This document shows, one piece after another, positions 15,403 through 26,594 of a DNA stretch of 64,000 bases. Numbering within the stretch: position 1 is the stretch's first letter; every line of letters begins with the position of its first letter. Below the pieces are notes generated by a model. That model was not told the origin of the DNA. It was given only the letters and a program-made list of their open reading frames with translations, and did not search any database. The DNA is from Halomonas sp. M4R1S46. GTDB lineage: Bacteria > Pseudomonadota > Gammaproteobacteria > Pseudomonadales > Halomonadaceae. Position numbers and translations under genes: made by a program. The stretch lies in NCBI RefSeq assembly GCF_025725685.1, contig NZ_CP107008.1:1488001-1552000 (forward strand), in the 5' to 3' direction.

Positions 15403-17736
15403 ATGGCCGATCGCTCTCAGCCCCCGGATCCGCCGCCGGCATCGCCCCAGAGTACACAGGAACCGACCCGGGACGATACCGAGGCCGCCCGAGCGGCGCG
15501 TCGGCTGGTCGAGGAGCTCGAGACCGGTGGCCGCCTGCCCAGCGGGGTGCTGCTCTGGGGGATCATCGGCCTGTCACTGGGCTGGTCGCTGTTTCAGCTC
15601 GGGGTGGCGAGCGTGCTGGCGGTGGACGTGATCATCCAGCGGGCGGTGCATGTCTTCTGCGGTATCACCCTGGCCTTCCTGGTGTTTCCGGCCATTCGCG
15701 GCCGCCGGCGCCCGGGGGTTTTCCAACTGGCGGTGCTGGGCGGCCTCAGCCTGGGGGTCGGCTATGCGGCGGTGCGCCTGGTGGGGGAGGTCACGCCGCT
15801 TTCACCGCCCCACTGGCTGGCGCTGGCCGTGGGGCTCGCCCTGGCAGTGGCGGTGCTCTGGTCGCTGCGTGGCGAACAGATCCACCACGTGCCCTGGTTC
15901 GATCTGCTGTTCGCCCTGATGGCCGGGCTCGGCGCGCTCTATCTGGTATTCGACTACCAGGGCCTGCAGGCTCGGCAGGGGCTGGCGATCGAGCGCGAGA
16001 TCTGGATCGGCCTGCTGTTCATGCTGCTCCTGCTGGAGGCGACCCGGCGCAGCCTGGGGCCGGCCCTGGCGGTGATTGCCGGGCTGTTCTTCCTCTACCA
16101 ACTCTCCGGTCCGCGCGGCGCCATTCCCTGGTTGGCGGAATGGATGCCGGACCTGCTGGCCCACCGCGGCGCCAGCCTGCAGCGGGCCATCAGCCACCAG
16201 TACGTGACCACCGAGGGCATCTTCGGGGTGCCCGTGGGGGTCTCCACGGCCTTCGTCTTCCTCTTCGTGCTGTTCGGTTCGATGCTCGACAAGGCCGGGG
16301 CGGGGAAGTACTTCATCGACGTGGCCAACTCCTTCCTCGGTCACCTGCGCGGCGGCCCGGCCAAGGCGGCGGTGGTGGCTTCGGGGCTGACCGGCATGGT
16401 CTCCGGCTCGTCGCTGGCCAATGTGGTCACCACCGGCACCTTCACCATCCCGCTGATGAAGCGCACCGGCTACCCGGCCTACAAGGCGGGAGCCTGCGAG
16501 GTGGCGGTCTCCACCAACGGCCAGCTGATGCCGCCGGTGATGGGGGCGGCGGCCTTCATCATCGCCGAGTTCGTCGGGGTGCCCTATATCGAGGTGATCC
16601 GTGCCGCGGCCATCCCGGCCTTCGTGGCCTACTTCGCGCTCTTCTATATCATGCACCTGGAGGCCCTGAAGCTGGGCCTGCATGGCATCCCGCGTGATGA
16701 GCTGCCGCCACGGCTCAGGACCTTCCTCGGGGGGCTCCACTTCCTGATCCCGGTGACGGTACTGGTCCACTACCTGGTGATCGAGCAGCGCACGCCGGGC
16801 TATGCGGTGATGGTGGCGATCCTTACCCTGGCGGTACTGATGCTGGTGCAGGAACCCGTCAAGGCGGTTCGACAAGGGCGCCCGCTAGCGCCGGCCCTGT
16901 GGCACGGGGTGGTGACCCTCTTCCAGGGCTTGCTCGCCGGGGCACGCAACATGGTGGGGATCGCCGTGGCGGTGGCCACCGCCGGCATCATCGTCGGCTC
17001 GGTGAGCCAGACCGGGGTGGGACTGCGGCTCACCGAGATCATCCAGATCCTCAGCGCCGCCATGGCGTCGGGCATCGGCCTGGTCACCCTGCCGGTGGTG
17101 GATTTCTTCGGCGGTGATGTGACGGGTTTCGACACCACCACCCAGTTTGCCATCGTGCTGCTGATCACCGCCGTGGCCAGCCTGATCCTCGGCCTGGGGC
17201 TGCCCACCACCGCCAACTATGTGGTGATGGCCACCCTCACCGCGCCGGTGATCTATCAGTTGGGCAATGAATTCGGCTTCGGCATCCCGCTGCTGGCGGC
17301 GCACCTCTTCGTGTTCTTCTTCGGCATCCTCGCCGACGATACCCCTCCGGTGGGACTGGCCGCCTACGCCGCCGCCGGCATCGCCCGCAGCAACCCGATC
17401 CGCACCGGGATCCAGGGCTTCATCTATGACATGCGCACCGCCATCCTGCCGTTCATGTTCATCTTCAACACCCAACTGTTGCAGATCAACGTGGAGAGCT
17501 GGCTGCAGATCGTGCATATCTTCGCCAGCGCCCTGGTGGGCATGATGGCCTTCGCCGCCGGGGTGCAGGGCTTCGTGCGCATCCGCACCATCCTGCCCGA
17601 GCGGCTGGTGCTGCTGGGCGTGGCCTTCATGCTGATCCAGCCCAACTGGTTCACCGATATTCTCGGCGTGAGCCTCTATGCGCTGGTCTATCTCTCCCAG
17701 TGGTATCGACGGCATCGACGGACGGGCGTGACCTGA
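15403..17736 (+). CDS. TRAP transporter fused permease (DctQM, 4TM/12TM)
   Basis: A 777-residue inner-membrane protein fusing the small and large TRAP permease subunits. A soluble N-terminus (to about 45) precedes four helices of the DctQ part. The DctM part follows with GASLQRAISHQYVTTEGIFG, SGLTGMVSGSSLANVVTTG and CEVAVSTNGQLMPPVMGAAA, the conserved ion/substrate-binding segments that recur in its second half (GLGLPTTANYV, DDTPPVGLAAYAAA). Fused permeases pair with TAXI receptors, matching the gene upstream. Sodium-coupled import is the known mechanism of the family. Confidence 0.95.
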   Translation: MADRSQPPDPPPASPQSTQEPTRDDTEAARAARRLVEELETGGRLPSGVLLWGIIGLSLGWSLFQLGVASVLAVDVIIQRAVHVFCGITLAFLVFPAIRGRRRPGVFQLAVLGGLSLGVGYAAVRLVGEVTPLSPPHWLALAVGLALAVAVLWSLRGEQIHHVPWFDLLFALMAGLGALYLVFDYQGLQARQGLAIEREIWIGLLFMLLLLEATRRSLGPALAVIAGLFFLYQLSGPRGAIPWLAEWMPDLLAHRGASLQRAISHQYVTTEGIFGVPVGVSTAFVFLFVLFGSMLDKAGAGKYFIDVANSFLGHLRGGPAKAAVVASGLTGMVSGSSLANVVTTGTFTIPLMKRTGYPAYKAGACEVAVSTNGQLMPPVMGAAAFIIAEFVGVPYIEVIRAAAIPAFVAYFALFYIMHLEALKLGLHGIPRDELPPRLRTFLGGLHFLIPVTVLVHYLVIEQRTPGYAVMVAILTLAVLMLVQEPVKAVRQGRPLAPALWHGVVTLFQGLLAGARNMVGIAVAVATAGIIVGSVSQTGVGLRLTEIIQILSAAMASGIGLVTLPVVDFFGGDVTGFDTTTQFAIVLLITAVASLILGLGLPTTANYVVMATLTAPVIYQLGNEFGFGIPLLAAHLFVFFFGILADDTPPVGLAAYAAAGIARSNPIRTGIQGFIYDMRTAILPFMFIFNTQLLQINVESWLQIVHIFASALVGMMAFAAGVQGFVRIRTILPERLVLLGVAFMLIQPNWFTDILGVSLYALVYLSQWYRRHRRTGVT

Positions 17737-17769
17737 AGGCATGGATAGGCCTGGCCGGGACCATCCCTC

Positions 17770-17797
17770 ACCTGGCTCGCGCCAGGCCGGTGGATTT
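17770..17797 (+). terminator. Terminator after the TRAP operon
   Basis: CCTGGC-TCGC-GCCAGG forms a compact hairpin, with outer CACC/GGTG pairing, followed by ATTTTTG. The position, shortly after the permease stop and before the OsmC-YcaO gene, fits a rho-independent terminator with a slightly distant U-run. Confidence 0.55.
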
Positions 17798-17891
17798 TTG
17801 ACCACTCGCCCAAGACGCAGGGCCCGAAAAGCTGGATAATGGCGGGTTACGCGCTACGGTCGCCCGAAACCACATATCCGGTGCTTTGTCA

Positions 17892-20084
17892 ATGGAAATC
17901 AAGGTCAACTATCTCGACAACCTCCGGCTGGAGGCCAAGTTCGACGACTTCACGGTCATCTCCGACCAGCCGATCCGCTACAAGGGCGACGGCTCGGCCC
18001 CCGGTCCCTTCGACTACTTCCTGGCGTCGTCGGCCATGTGTGCGGCCTATTTCGTCAAGGTCTACTGCAACGCGCGCAACATTCCCACCGAGAACATCCG
18101 CCTGTCGCAGAACAACATCGTCGACCCGGAGAACCGCTACAAGCAGATCTTCAAGATCCAGGTCGAGCTGCCGGAGGACCTGTCCGCCAAGGATCGCGAG
18201 GGCATCCTGCGCTCCATCGAGCGCTGCACGGTCAAGAAGGTGGTGCAGACCGGCCCAGAGTTCCAGATCGAGACGGTCGAGAACCTGGACGAGGATGCCC
18301 AGGCGCTGCTGATGGCCGAGCCGGAGGAGGGCGCGAGCACCTGGATCGAGGGCAAGGACCTGCCGCTGGAGCAGACCATCGCCAACATGACCGGCCTCTT
18401 CGAGAATCTCGGCATGAAGGTCGAGATCGCCTCCTGGCGCAACATCGTGCCGCACGTGTGGTCGCTGCACATCCGCGATGCCGCCTCGCCGATGTGCTTC
18501 ACCAACGGCAAGGGCGCCACCAAGGAGAGCGCGCTGTGCTCGGCGCTGGGCGAGTTCATCGAGCGCCTGAGCTGCAACTTCTTCTACAACGACCAGTTCT
18601 TCGGCGAGGAGATCGCGGGCAGCCAGTTCGTCCACTATCCGAACGAGGAGTGGTTCCAGCCGGGGCCCAACGACGAGCTGCCGGAGGGCCTCCTGGATGA
18701 CCACTGCCGGGCGATCTACGACCCGGACGGCGAGCTGGGTGGCTCCCACCTGATCGACACCAACTCCGGCAAGGTGGAGCGCGGCATCGTCTCGCTGCCC
18801 TACGTGCGCCAGTCGGACGGCGAGACGGTCTACTTCCCGTCAAACCTGATCGAGAACCTCTTCCTCAGCAACGGCATGAGCGCCGGCAACACCCTGCCAG
18901 AGGCGCAGGTGCAGTGCCTGTCGGAGATCTTCGAGCGGGCGGTGAAGCGCCAGATCCTCGAGGAGGAGATCACCCTGCCCGACGTGCCGATGGCGGTGCT
19001 CAAGAAGTACCCGGATATCCTCGAGGGCGTCGAGGCGCTGGAGGCCCAGGGCTTCCCGATCCTGGTCAAGGACGCCTCCCTGGGCGGCCAGTTCCCGGTG
19101 ATGTGCGTCACCCTGATGAACCCGAAGACCGGCGGCGTCTTCGCCTCCTTCGGCGCGCACCCGAGCTTCGAGGTGGCCCTCGAGCGTAGCCTGACCGAGC
19201 TGATGCAGGGCCGCAGCTTCGAGGGCCTCAACGACTTCCTGCCGCCGACCTTCAACTCCCTGGCCGTGTCCGAGCCCAACAACTTCGTCGAGCACTTCAT
19301 CGATTCCTCGGGCGTGGTGTCCTGGCGCTTCTTCAGCTCGAAGACGGACGTCGAGTTCGTCGAGTGGGACTTCTCGGGCACCAACGAGGAGGAGGCCGCC
19401 GGCCTGTTCGGCATCCTCGAGGAGCTGGGCCTGGAGGCCTACCAGGCCGTCTTCGATGACCTGGGCGCGCCGGTGTGTCGCATCCTGGTGCCGGGCTATT
19501 CCGAGGTCTATCCGGTGGAGGACCTGGTCTGGGACAACACCAACAAGGCCCTGCTGTTCCGCGAGGACATCCTGCACCTCCACGAGCTGAGCGACGAGCG
19601 GCTGGCCGACCTGCTGGAGCGCCTGGAGGAGACCCAGATCGATGACCACGAGGACATCATCACCCTGATCGGCGTCGAGTTCGACGAGAACACCGTCTGG
19701 GGCCAGCTGACCATCCTCGAGCTCAAGCTGCTGATCAACCTGGCGCTGGGCCAGCACGAGGAGGCCCTGGATCGGGTGCAGATGTTCCTGCAGTTCAACG
19801 ACAACACCGTCGAGCGCGGGCTCTTCTACCAGGCGGTGAACGCGGTGCTGGAGATCGCCCTCGACGACGAGCTGGAGCTGGACGACTACCTCTACAACTT
19901 CACGCGCATGTTCGGCGAGGAGACCATGGAAGCCGTGGTCGGCTCGGTGAACGGCGAGGTCCGCTTCCACGGCCTGACCCCGACCAACATGCAGCTGGAG
20001 GGTCTCGAGAAGCACCAGCGCCTGATCGAGAGCTACCAGAAGCTGCACGCGGCGCGGGCCGCCAGGGCCGGTGTGGCGGTGTAA
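17892..20084 (+). CDS. OsmC-YcaO fusion protein
   Basis: A 730-residue cytosolic protein. Residues 1 to about 140 are an OsmC-like domain (GPFDYFLASSAMCAAYFVKVYC). The rest is YcaO, with the ATP/Mg-binding region GKGATKESALCSALGEFIERL and a long acidic C-terminal TPR-like extension as in E. coli YcaO. YcaO enzymes activate backbone amides with ATP; the E. coli protein supports RimO methylthiolation of ribosomal protein S12, though its exact reaction is unsettled. The fused OsmC part may handle a sulfur or peroxide substrate. The ATG lacks a good ribosome site; a TTG two codons earlier is an alternative. Confidence 0.9.
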   Translation: MEIKVNYLDNLRLEAKFDDFTVISDQPIRYKGDGSAPGPFDYFLASSAMCAAYFVKVYCNARNIPTENIRLSQNNIVDPENRYKQIFKIQVELPEDLSAKDREGILRSIERCTVKKVVQTGPEFQIETVENLDEDAQALLMAEPEEGASTWIEGKDLPLEQTIANMTGLFENLGMKVEIASWRNIVPHVWSLHIRDAASPMCFTNGKGATKESALCSALGEFIERLSCNFFYNDQFFGEEIAGSQFVHYPNEEWFQPGPNDELPEGLLDDHCRAIYDPDGELGGSHLIDTNSGKVERGIVSLPYVRQSDGETVYFPSNLIENLFLSNGMSAGNTLPEAQVQCLSEIFERAVKRQILEEEITLPDVPMAVLKKYPDILEGVEALEAQGFPILVKDASLGGQFPVMCVTLMNPKTGGVFASFGAHPSFEVALERSLTELMQGRSFEGLNDFLPPTFNSLAVSEPNNFVEHFIDSSGVVSWRFFSSKTDVEFVEWDFSGTNEEEAAGLFGILEELGLEAYQAVFDDLGAPVCRILVPGYSEVYPVEDLVWDNTNKALLFREDILHLHELSDERLADLLERLEETQIDDHEDIITLIGVEFDENTVWGQLTILELKLLINLALGQHEEALDRVQMFLQFNDNTVERGLFYQAVNAVLEIALDDELELDDYLYNFTRMFGEETMEAVVGSVNGEVRFHGLTPTNMQLEGLEKHQRLIESYQKLHAARAARAGVAV

Positions 20085-20116
20085 GTCACGCCACGACCAC
20101 GTTTCACAGGCAAGTG

Positions 20117-20150
20117 CCCCGGGCCGGTTGCTGGCTCGGGGCCTTTCGTT
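20117..20150 (+). terminator. Terminator after OsmC-YcaO
   Basis: CCCCGGGCC and GGCTCGGGG pair (one G-U) around GGTTGCT, followed by CCTTTCGTT. It lies just after the stop codon and before the convergent fabF gene. Confidence 0.65.
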
Positions 20151-20182
20151 GCGTGGCGTGCACGGTCGGTTGGCGTTGGCCC

Positions 20183-21448
20183 CTACAACCGACTGACGAT
20201 CAGGGCGGCATTCACCCCGCCGAAGCCGAAGCCATTGCACAGCACATGCCGGGTGGGCTGTTCGCGCGCCGTGCCAGGCACGAAGTCCAGATCCCGCATG
20301 CCCTCGTCGGCTTTTTCCAGGTTCAGGGTAGGGGGTAGGCGGTCGAGCATCACCGCCAGTGCAGAGAAGATGCTCTCCACGCCGCCGGCGGCACCGAGCA
20401 GATGGCCGGTGGCCGACTTGGTGGCGGAAATCGGGATGCCGGCGAGGGCGTCACCGAATACGTTGCGCAGGGCGGCGATCTCGGCACGGTCGCCGACCGG
20501 CGTCGAGGTGGCGTGGGCATTGATGTGATCGATCGCCTCGGGAGATAGCCCCGCCATCCGCAGCGCCGCTCGAACGGCGGCCGCGGCACCCGCACCGTCT
20601 TCCGGGCCGGCGGTGATGTGGTGGGCGTCGGCGCTGGTGCCATAGCCGCTGAGCACGGCCAGGGGCGTTGCCCCGCGGGCCTCGGCGTGGGCCAGGCTTT
20701 CGATCACCAACAGTCCCGCACCTTCCCCCATGACGAACCCATTGCGTGCCTGGTCGAAGGGGCGCGACGCCCGGCCAGGGTTTTCCTGCTCGGTGGAGAG
20801 TGCCTTCATGGCGTGGAAGCTGGCCAGCGAGAGCGGGTCGATACAGGCCTCGGCGCCGCCCACCAGGGCCACCTCGGCCTCGCCGCTGCGTATCAGTCGC
20901 ATGCCATCGCCGATGGCCTGGATGCCTGCCGCACAGGCGGTCACCGGGCAGCCCAGTGGCCCCCGGAAACCATGGCGAATCGACACGTTGCCCGCCGCCA
21001 GGTTGGCCAGGAAGGCCGGCACCGTGAAAGGGGAGAGCCGGCGATGGCCGCGTGTCGTCAGGGTGTTCTGGGCCTGGGTGATGGTGGGGAAGCCGCCGAT
21101 ACCGGAGCCCACGATGGTGGCGGTGGCCTCACGGTCGGCATCGTTCGTCGGGAACCAGTCGGCCTGGGTCAGCGCCTCTTCGGCGGCTGCCATGGCGTAG
21201 AGACTGAAGCGTTCCAGCTTCCGGCGCTCCTTGGCATCGGCCACTCGGTCCGGGTCGAGGCCGGCTTCGGGGTCTTCGGTGATGTCGGGCACCGAGCCCG
21301 CGACCTTGATAGGCAGATCGCCGGTATCGAACCGGGTGATCGGGGAGATGCCGGAGCGGCCGGCGAGGAGGCGCTCCCAGCCTGCCTTGACGCCGCAACC
21401 AAGCGGGCTGATCATGCCCATGCCGGTGATGACGAGCGGTGATTGCAT
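20183..21448 (-). CDS. Beta-ketoacyl-ACP synthase II (FabF-type), stand-alone
   Basis: A 421-residue condensing enzyme with the full C-H-H triad: C172 (PVTACAAGIQAIGDG), H312 (NAHATSTPVGD) and H349 (KSATGHLLGAAGG, with K344). It elongates acyl-ACP with malonyl-ACP. It is not inside a fab cluster but divergent from a TetR regulator, which suggests an accessory FabF used under special conditions rather than the housekeeping enzyme. Length and motifs are complete. Confidence 0.93.
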   Translation of the reverse strand: MQSPLVITGMGMISPLGCGVKAGWERLLAGRSGISPITRFDTGDLPIKVAGSVPDITEDPEAGLDPDRVADAKERRKLERFSLYAMAAAEEALTQADWFPTNDADREATATIVGSGIGGFPTITQAQNTLTTRGHRRLSPFTVPAFLANLAAGNVSIRHGFRGPLGCPVTACAAGIQAIGDGMRLIRSGEAEVALVGGAEACIDPLSLASFHAMKALSTEQENPGRASRPFDQARNGFVMGEGAGLLVIESLAHAEARGATPLAVLSGYGTSADAHHITAGPEDGAGAAAAVRAALRMAGLSPEAIDHINAHATSTPVGDRAEIAALRNVFGDALAGIPISATKSATGHLLGAAGGVESIFSALAVMLDRLPPTLNLEKADEGMRDLDFVPGTAREQPTRHVLCNGFGFGGVNAALIVSRL

Positions 21449-21539
21449 GGTGATGTCCTGAAAAGCTTGGGGTTATGCCACGCTAGCACCGGGCTTTATA
21501 TGATCAAGGTAATATTCAGCGTGGGAGTGTGAGGTCGCC

Positions 21540-22205
21540 ATGCCCTACTCAGCGAACCACAAGGCGAAGTCCCGGGAGCGGATCCTCAAGTCGGCCATCG
21601 AGCTGTTCAGTCGCCAAGGCTTCGAGAAGGTCTCCATCGGTCAGATCATGAAGTTGGCCAGGATGACTCACGGGGCCTTCTATGCGCATTTCGCCTCGAA
21701 GGAAGCGCTTTATCAGGCATCGGTGCAGGAGACCCTGGAGAGCAGTCGTGCGGCCAGGCTGGTCAAGGGACCCCTGTCGGTTAAGCACCTGACGGAGCTG
21801 GTGGCCAACTGCTGGAATCTCCAGGAGCTGGAACGCAAGCGAAAGCCGGGACCGGAGACGGTACTGTTCAATGAGATCGGTAACGAGAATGCCGAGGTTC
21901 GCACGCTGTTCGAGGCCTCTTACCTGCGCGTGAAGAAGATGCTGGAAACTCGGCTCATCGCCCTGGGGCGCTTGAAGAAGTTGCCCTTCGAGCCCGATCG
22001 CGAGGTCATCGCCGAGAAATCTCGCGCCATCCTCGCCTCGCTGGTGGGCGCCGTGGCCATCGCCAAGAGCCTGCCCGAGGAGACGGAGCGTCAGCATGTC
22101 CTGAACGCCGCGCAGCGCCATATCCTGCGACTGCTCGGCGTCGAGGAGAGCGAGCTGGAAGACATGCTGGGCGCGGCGCGTGCCGCCCGGGCGGGCCTGT
22201 CGTAA
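21540..22205 (+). CDS. TetR/AcrR-family regulator
   Basis: A 221-residue repressor-type regulator. The N-terminal HTH is clear: RERILKSAIELFSRQGFEKV, then SIGQIMKLARMTHGAFYAHF and ASKEALY. The C-terminal ligand-binding domain is helical. It faces the fabF gene across a 91-bp gap. In that gap CCACGCT (21478) and AGCGTGG (21518) form an inverted pair 33 bases apart, and an AT-rich core (TTATATGATCAAGGTAATAT) lies between. Regulation of fabF in response to an acyl ligand is an inference from position. Confidence 0.92.
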   Translation: MPYSANHKAKSRERILKSAIELFSRQGFEKVSIGQIMKLARMTHGAFYAHFASKEALYQASVQETLESSRAARLVKGPLSVKHLTELVANCWNLQELERKRKPGPETVLFNEIGNENAEVRTLFEASYLRVKKMLETRLIALGRLKKLPFEPDREVIAEKSRAILASLVGAVAIAKSLPEETERQHVLNAAQRHILRLLGVEESELEDMLGAARAARAGLS

Positions 22206-22232
22206 GTCGATCGTTTTCGCCACAACGCATAA

Positions 22233-22265
22233 GCCCCCGAGCCGGTCAGCCGGCTCGGGGGCTTT
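22233..22265 (+). terminator. Terminator after the tetR gene
   Basis: GCCCCCGAGCCGG pairs with its near-perfect inverse across a 3-4 base loop, followed by TTT. Strong GC stem directly after the stop codon. Confidence 0.8.
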
Positions 22266-22281
22266 GCGTTTCAGGTCGCGA

Positions 22282-22386
22282 TTACTTGGCGGCCAGCTGG
22301 TCCAGGTCGATGCCGGATTCAATGCCGAGGCCGTTGAGCAGGTAGACGACGTCTTCGCTTGCCACGTTGCCGGAGGCGCCCTTGTG
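22282..22386 (-). pseudogene. Duplicated 3' fragment of the HMG-CoA lyase gene
   Basis: The minus strand reads KGASGNVASEDVVYLLNGLG and IESGIDLDQLAAK, then a stop. This copies the segment at 22487-22582 within the intact lyase gene at about 93 percent identity, shifted by 199 bp. The duplicate ends early at DLDQLAAK where the intact gene continues DLDKLAATGGWITQ. It has no start and lies downstream of the real gene, so it is a non-functional partial tandem duplication. Confidence 0.75.
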
Positions 22387-22411
22387 GCTATAGAGAGCGG
22401 GCAGCCGCCGC

Positions 22412-23311
22412 TTAGCGGCTGCTCAAGGCCACGCCGACCTTGGAGCGATTGGGCCGCCCGATGGCCTGGGTGATCCAGCCGCCGGTGGCGGCCAGCTTGT
22501 CCAGGTCGATGCCGGATTCAATGCCGAGGCCGTTGAGCAGGTAGACGACGTCCTCGCTTGCCACGTTGCCCGATGCCCCTTTCGCATACGGGCAGCCGCC
22601 GAGGCCCGCGACGGAGCTGTCGATCACCGCCACGCCTTCCTCGAGCACGGCGTAGAGGTTGGCGAGCGCCTGGCCGTAGGTGTCGTGGAAGTGGGCGGCC
22701 AGCTTGTCCATCGGCACGTCCCGGGCCACGGCCGCCAGCATGCGCTTGGCCTTGAGGGGGGTGCCGGTGCCGATGGTGTCGCCCAGCGAGATCTCGTAGC
22801 AGCCCATCTCGAACAGGGCCTTGGCGACCTCGGCCACCTTGGCTGGGGCGATCTCGCCTTCGTAGGGGCAGCCCAGCACGCAGGAGACGTAGCCGCGCAC
22901 GCGGACGTTCGCCTCCCGGGCGCGTTCCAGCACCGGGGCGAAGCGCTCCAGCGACTCGGCCACCGAGCAGTTGATGTTCTTCTGCGAGAAGGCCTCGGAG
23001 GCGGCGCCGAACACTGCCACCTCGTCGACGCCGCACTCCAGCGCGGCCTCCAGGCCCTTGAGGTTGGGGGTGAGCGCCGAGTACACGATGCCCTCGCGGC
23101 GCTTGAGGCCTTGCATCACCTCGCGGTGGTCGGCCATCTGTGGCACCCACTTGGGCGAGACGAAGCTTGCCGCCTCGATATGGGCAAGGCCGACGGCACC
23201 GAGGCGGTCGATCAGTGCCAGCTTGGTGTCGGTGGCGATCGCCTCGGGTTCGTTCTGCAGCCCGTCGCGGGGGCCGACCTCGACCAGGCGGACGCGCTTG
23301 GGAAATGCCAT
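22412..23311 (-). CDS. mvaB: Hydroxymethylglutaryl-CoA lyase
   Basis: A 299-residue enzyme that cleaves HMG-CoA to acetoacetate and acetyl-CoA, the last step of leucine breakdown. It opens VRLVEVGPRDGLQNE, the family signature with the catalytic Arg-Asp pair. It also has FHDTYGQALANL with metal ligands and GLGGCPYAKGASGNVA with the catalytic loop cysteine. The start is the ATG after AGGAGAG; codons upstream are not lyase-like. It closes the leucine operon. A hairpin (GCAGCCGC/GCGGCTGC) overlaps its stop and probably ends the transcript. Confidence 0.95.
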   Translation of the reverse strand: MAFPKRVRLVEVGPRDGLQNEPEAIATDTKLALIDRLGAVGLAHIEAASFVSPKWVPQMADHREVMQGLKRREGIVYSALTPNLKGLEAALECGVDEVAVFGAASEAFSQKNINCSVAESLERFAPVLERAREANVRVRGYVSCVLGCPYEGEIAPAKVAEVAKALFEMGCYEISLGDTIGTGTPLKAKRMLAAVARDVPMDKLAAHFHDTYGQALANLYAVLEEGVAVIDSSVAGLGGCPYAKGASGNVASEDVVYLLNGLGIESGIDLDKLAATGGWITQAIGRPNRSKVGVALSSR

Positions 23312-23525
23312 TGGTTCTCTCCTGTCTTGCTCACGACGGGCCATGATGTGGCCTCGAGTCGCGGCTTTCCCGGCGACAGGCCTGCGGGGAGGCGCTGTGA
23401 ACCCCTCCCTGGGCGCTACCGACGCCATCCCTGGCGTAGGACCTCCCCTTCGGCCTGTCCCCGGCGCCGCTCATCAGGGTCTTATCTACCGGTTACCATC
23501 AGTGCCAACGCGGGCCAAGCTACGG

Positions 23526-23560
23526 CTCGGCGCTCGGCGCTCGGCGCTCGGCGCTCGGCG
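23526..23560. repeat. Heptamer array, five copies of CTCGGCG
   Basis: Five exact tandem copies of a 7-base unit end at the base before the stop codon of the carboxylase alpha gene. It is the simplest of three heptamer-phased arrays found next to stop codons in this operon, and a likely site of copy-number change. Confidence 0.9.
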
Positions 23561-25635
<2,075 letters not shown>

Positions 25636-25639
<4 letters not shown>

Positions 25640-26466
25640 TGATGGCGCTCCGTGGTCGAGGGGGAGTCGGGGGCCCAGGCGGGACGACGCTTCTCGAAGA
25701 AGCTGGCGAGGCCCTCCTGGCCCTCGTGGCTGACCCGCAGCTCGCTGATGATCCGGCAGGTGTGATCGCGGGTCGCGTTGCTGTCGGGCTCGCGGGCCAC
25801 CTCGGCGAGCAGCGCCTTGGTGGCGCGGCTGGCCTGGGGCGAGGTGGCCAGCAGGGTCTCGACCATGGCGTCCACGGCCGCGTCCAGGTCGTCGGCGCCG
25901 ACCACCCGGTGGGCCAGGCCCAGGGTCTCGGCGGTGGCGGCGTCCATGACCTCGGCGGTCAGCGCGTAGCGGCGCATCTGCCGCTCGCCGATGGCGCGCT
26001 GCACGTAGGGGCTGATCACCGCCGGCGACAGGCCGATCTTCACCTCGGAGAGGCAGAACCTGGCCTTCTCGGAGGCGATGACCACGTCACAGCAGGCGGC
26101 CAGGCCCACGGCGCCGCCGAAGGTGGCGCCCTGCACGCGGCACACGCTGGGGCAGGGCAGGGTGTCCAGGCCGTGCATCAGCGCCGAGAGCTCGCGGGAG
26201 TCCGCCAGGTTGTCCTCGAAGTCGTAGTCGACCATGCGCTTCATCCAGTTCAGGTCGGCGCCGGCGGAGAAGCTCTTGCCCTCGGAGCCCAGCACCAGCA
26301 GGCGCACCTCGCCGCGCTGGGCGAGCTCGCCCACCCGGTGCAGGTGGTCGTTGAGCTCGGCGATCAGGTGGTCGTCGAAGGCGTTGTGCACTTCCGGGCG
26401 ATCCAGCGTGAGCCGGGCGACCCCGCGGTCGTCGATCGCCAGTGTTGAGAAGGTTGTCTGTGACAT
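25636..26466 (-). CDS. liuC: Methylglutaconyl-CoA hydratase (enoyl-CoA hydratase family)
   Basis: A 276-residue crotonase-fold enzyme. It has the oxyanion-hole motifs FSAGADLNWM and VQGATFGGAVGLAACCD and the active-site strand region SEVKIGLSPAVISPYV. In this operon it hydrates 3-methylglutaconyl-CoA to HMG-CoA. The specific function is inferred from operon position between the two carboxylase subunit genes; the fold itself is certain. Confidence 0.92.
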
Positions 26467-26483
26467 GTCAGACCTCGTTAGCA

Positions 26484-26580
26484 GAGCTTGAAACCGGAAG
26501 CTTGAAGAACCCCCGGTATCTTGCCTCCGGGGCGTGCGGTGGTGACTTCCAGCTTAGAGCTTCAAGCTTCCCGCTCCCTT
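26484..26580. repeat. Heptamer/hairpin composite element in the liuB-liuC gap
   Basis: Heptamers of AAGCNNG type (GAGCTTG, AAACCGG, AAGCTTG) run into a CCCCCGG/CCGGGG hairpin. Inverse heptamers (CTTCCAG, CTTAGAG, CTTCAAG, CTTCCCG) then lead to within 15 bases of the liuB stop. The arms are roughly complementary, so the whole region can fold. It has the same design as the element at 28220-28314. Confidence 0.75.
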
Positions 26581-26594
26581 GCGCAGCAAGGGGA

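Noticed and set aside
18840..20240. A 466-codon minus-strand frame opposite the OsmC-YcaO gene
   Set aside because: Antisense shadow of a strongly acidic protein; no domain and no ribosome site.
22233..22586. CRISPR-like repeats near the HMG-CoA lyase end
   Set aside because: Only two copies of a long protein-coding segment are present, explained by a partial gene duplication.
23526..23560. CRISPR or origin iterons from the heptamer array
   Set aside because: Perfect tandem units without spacers and no replication gene nearby.
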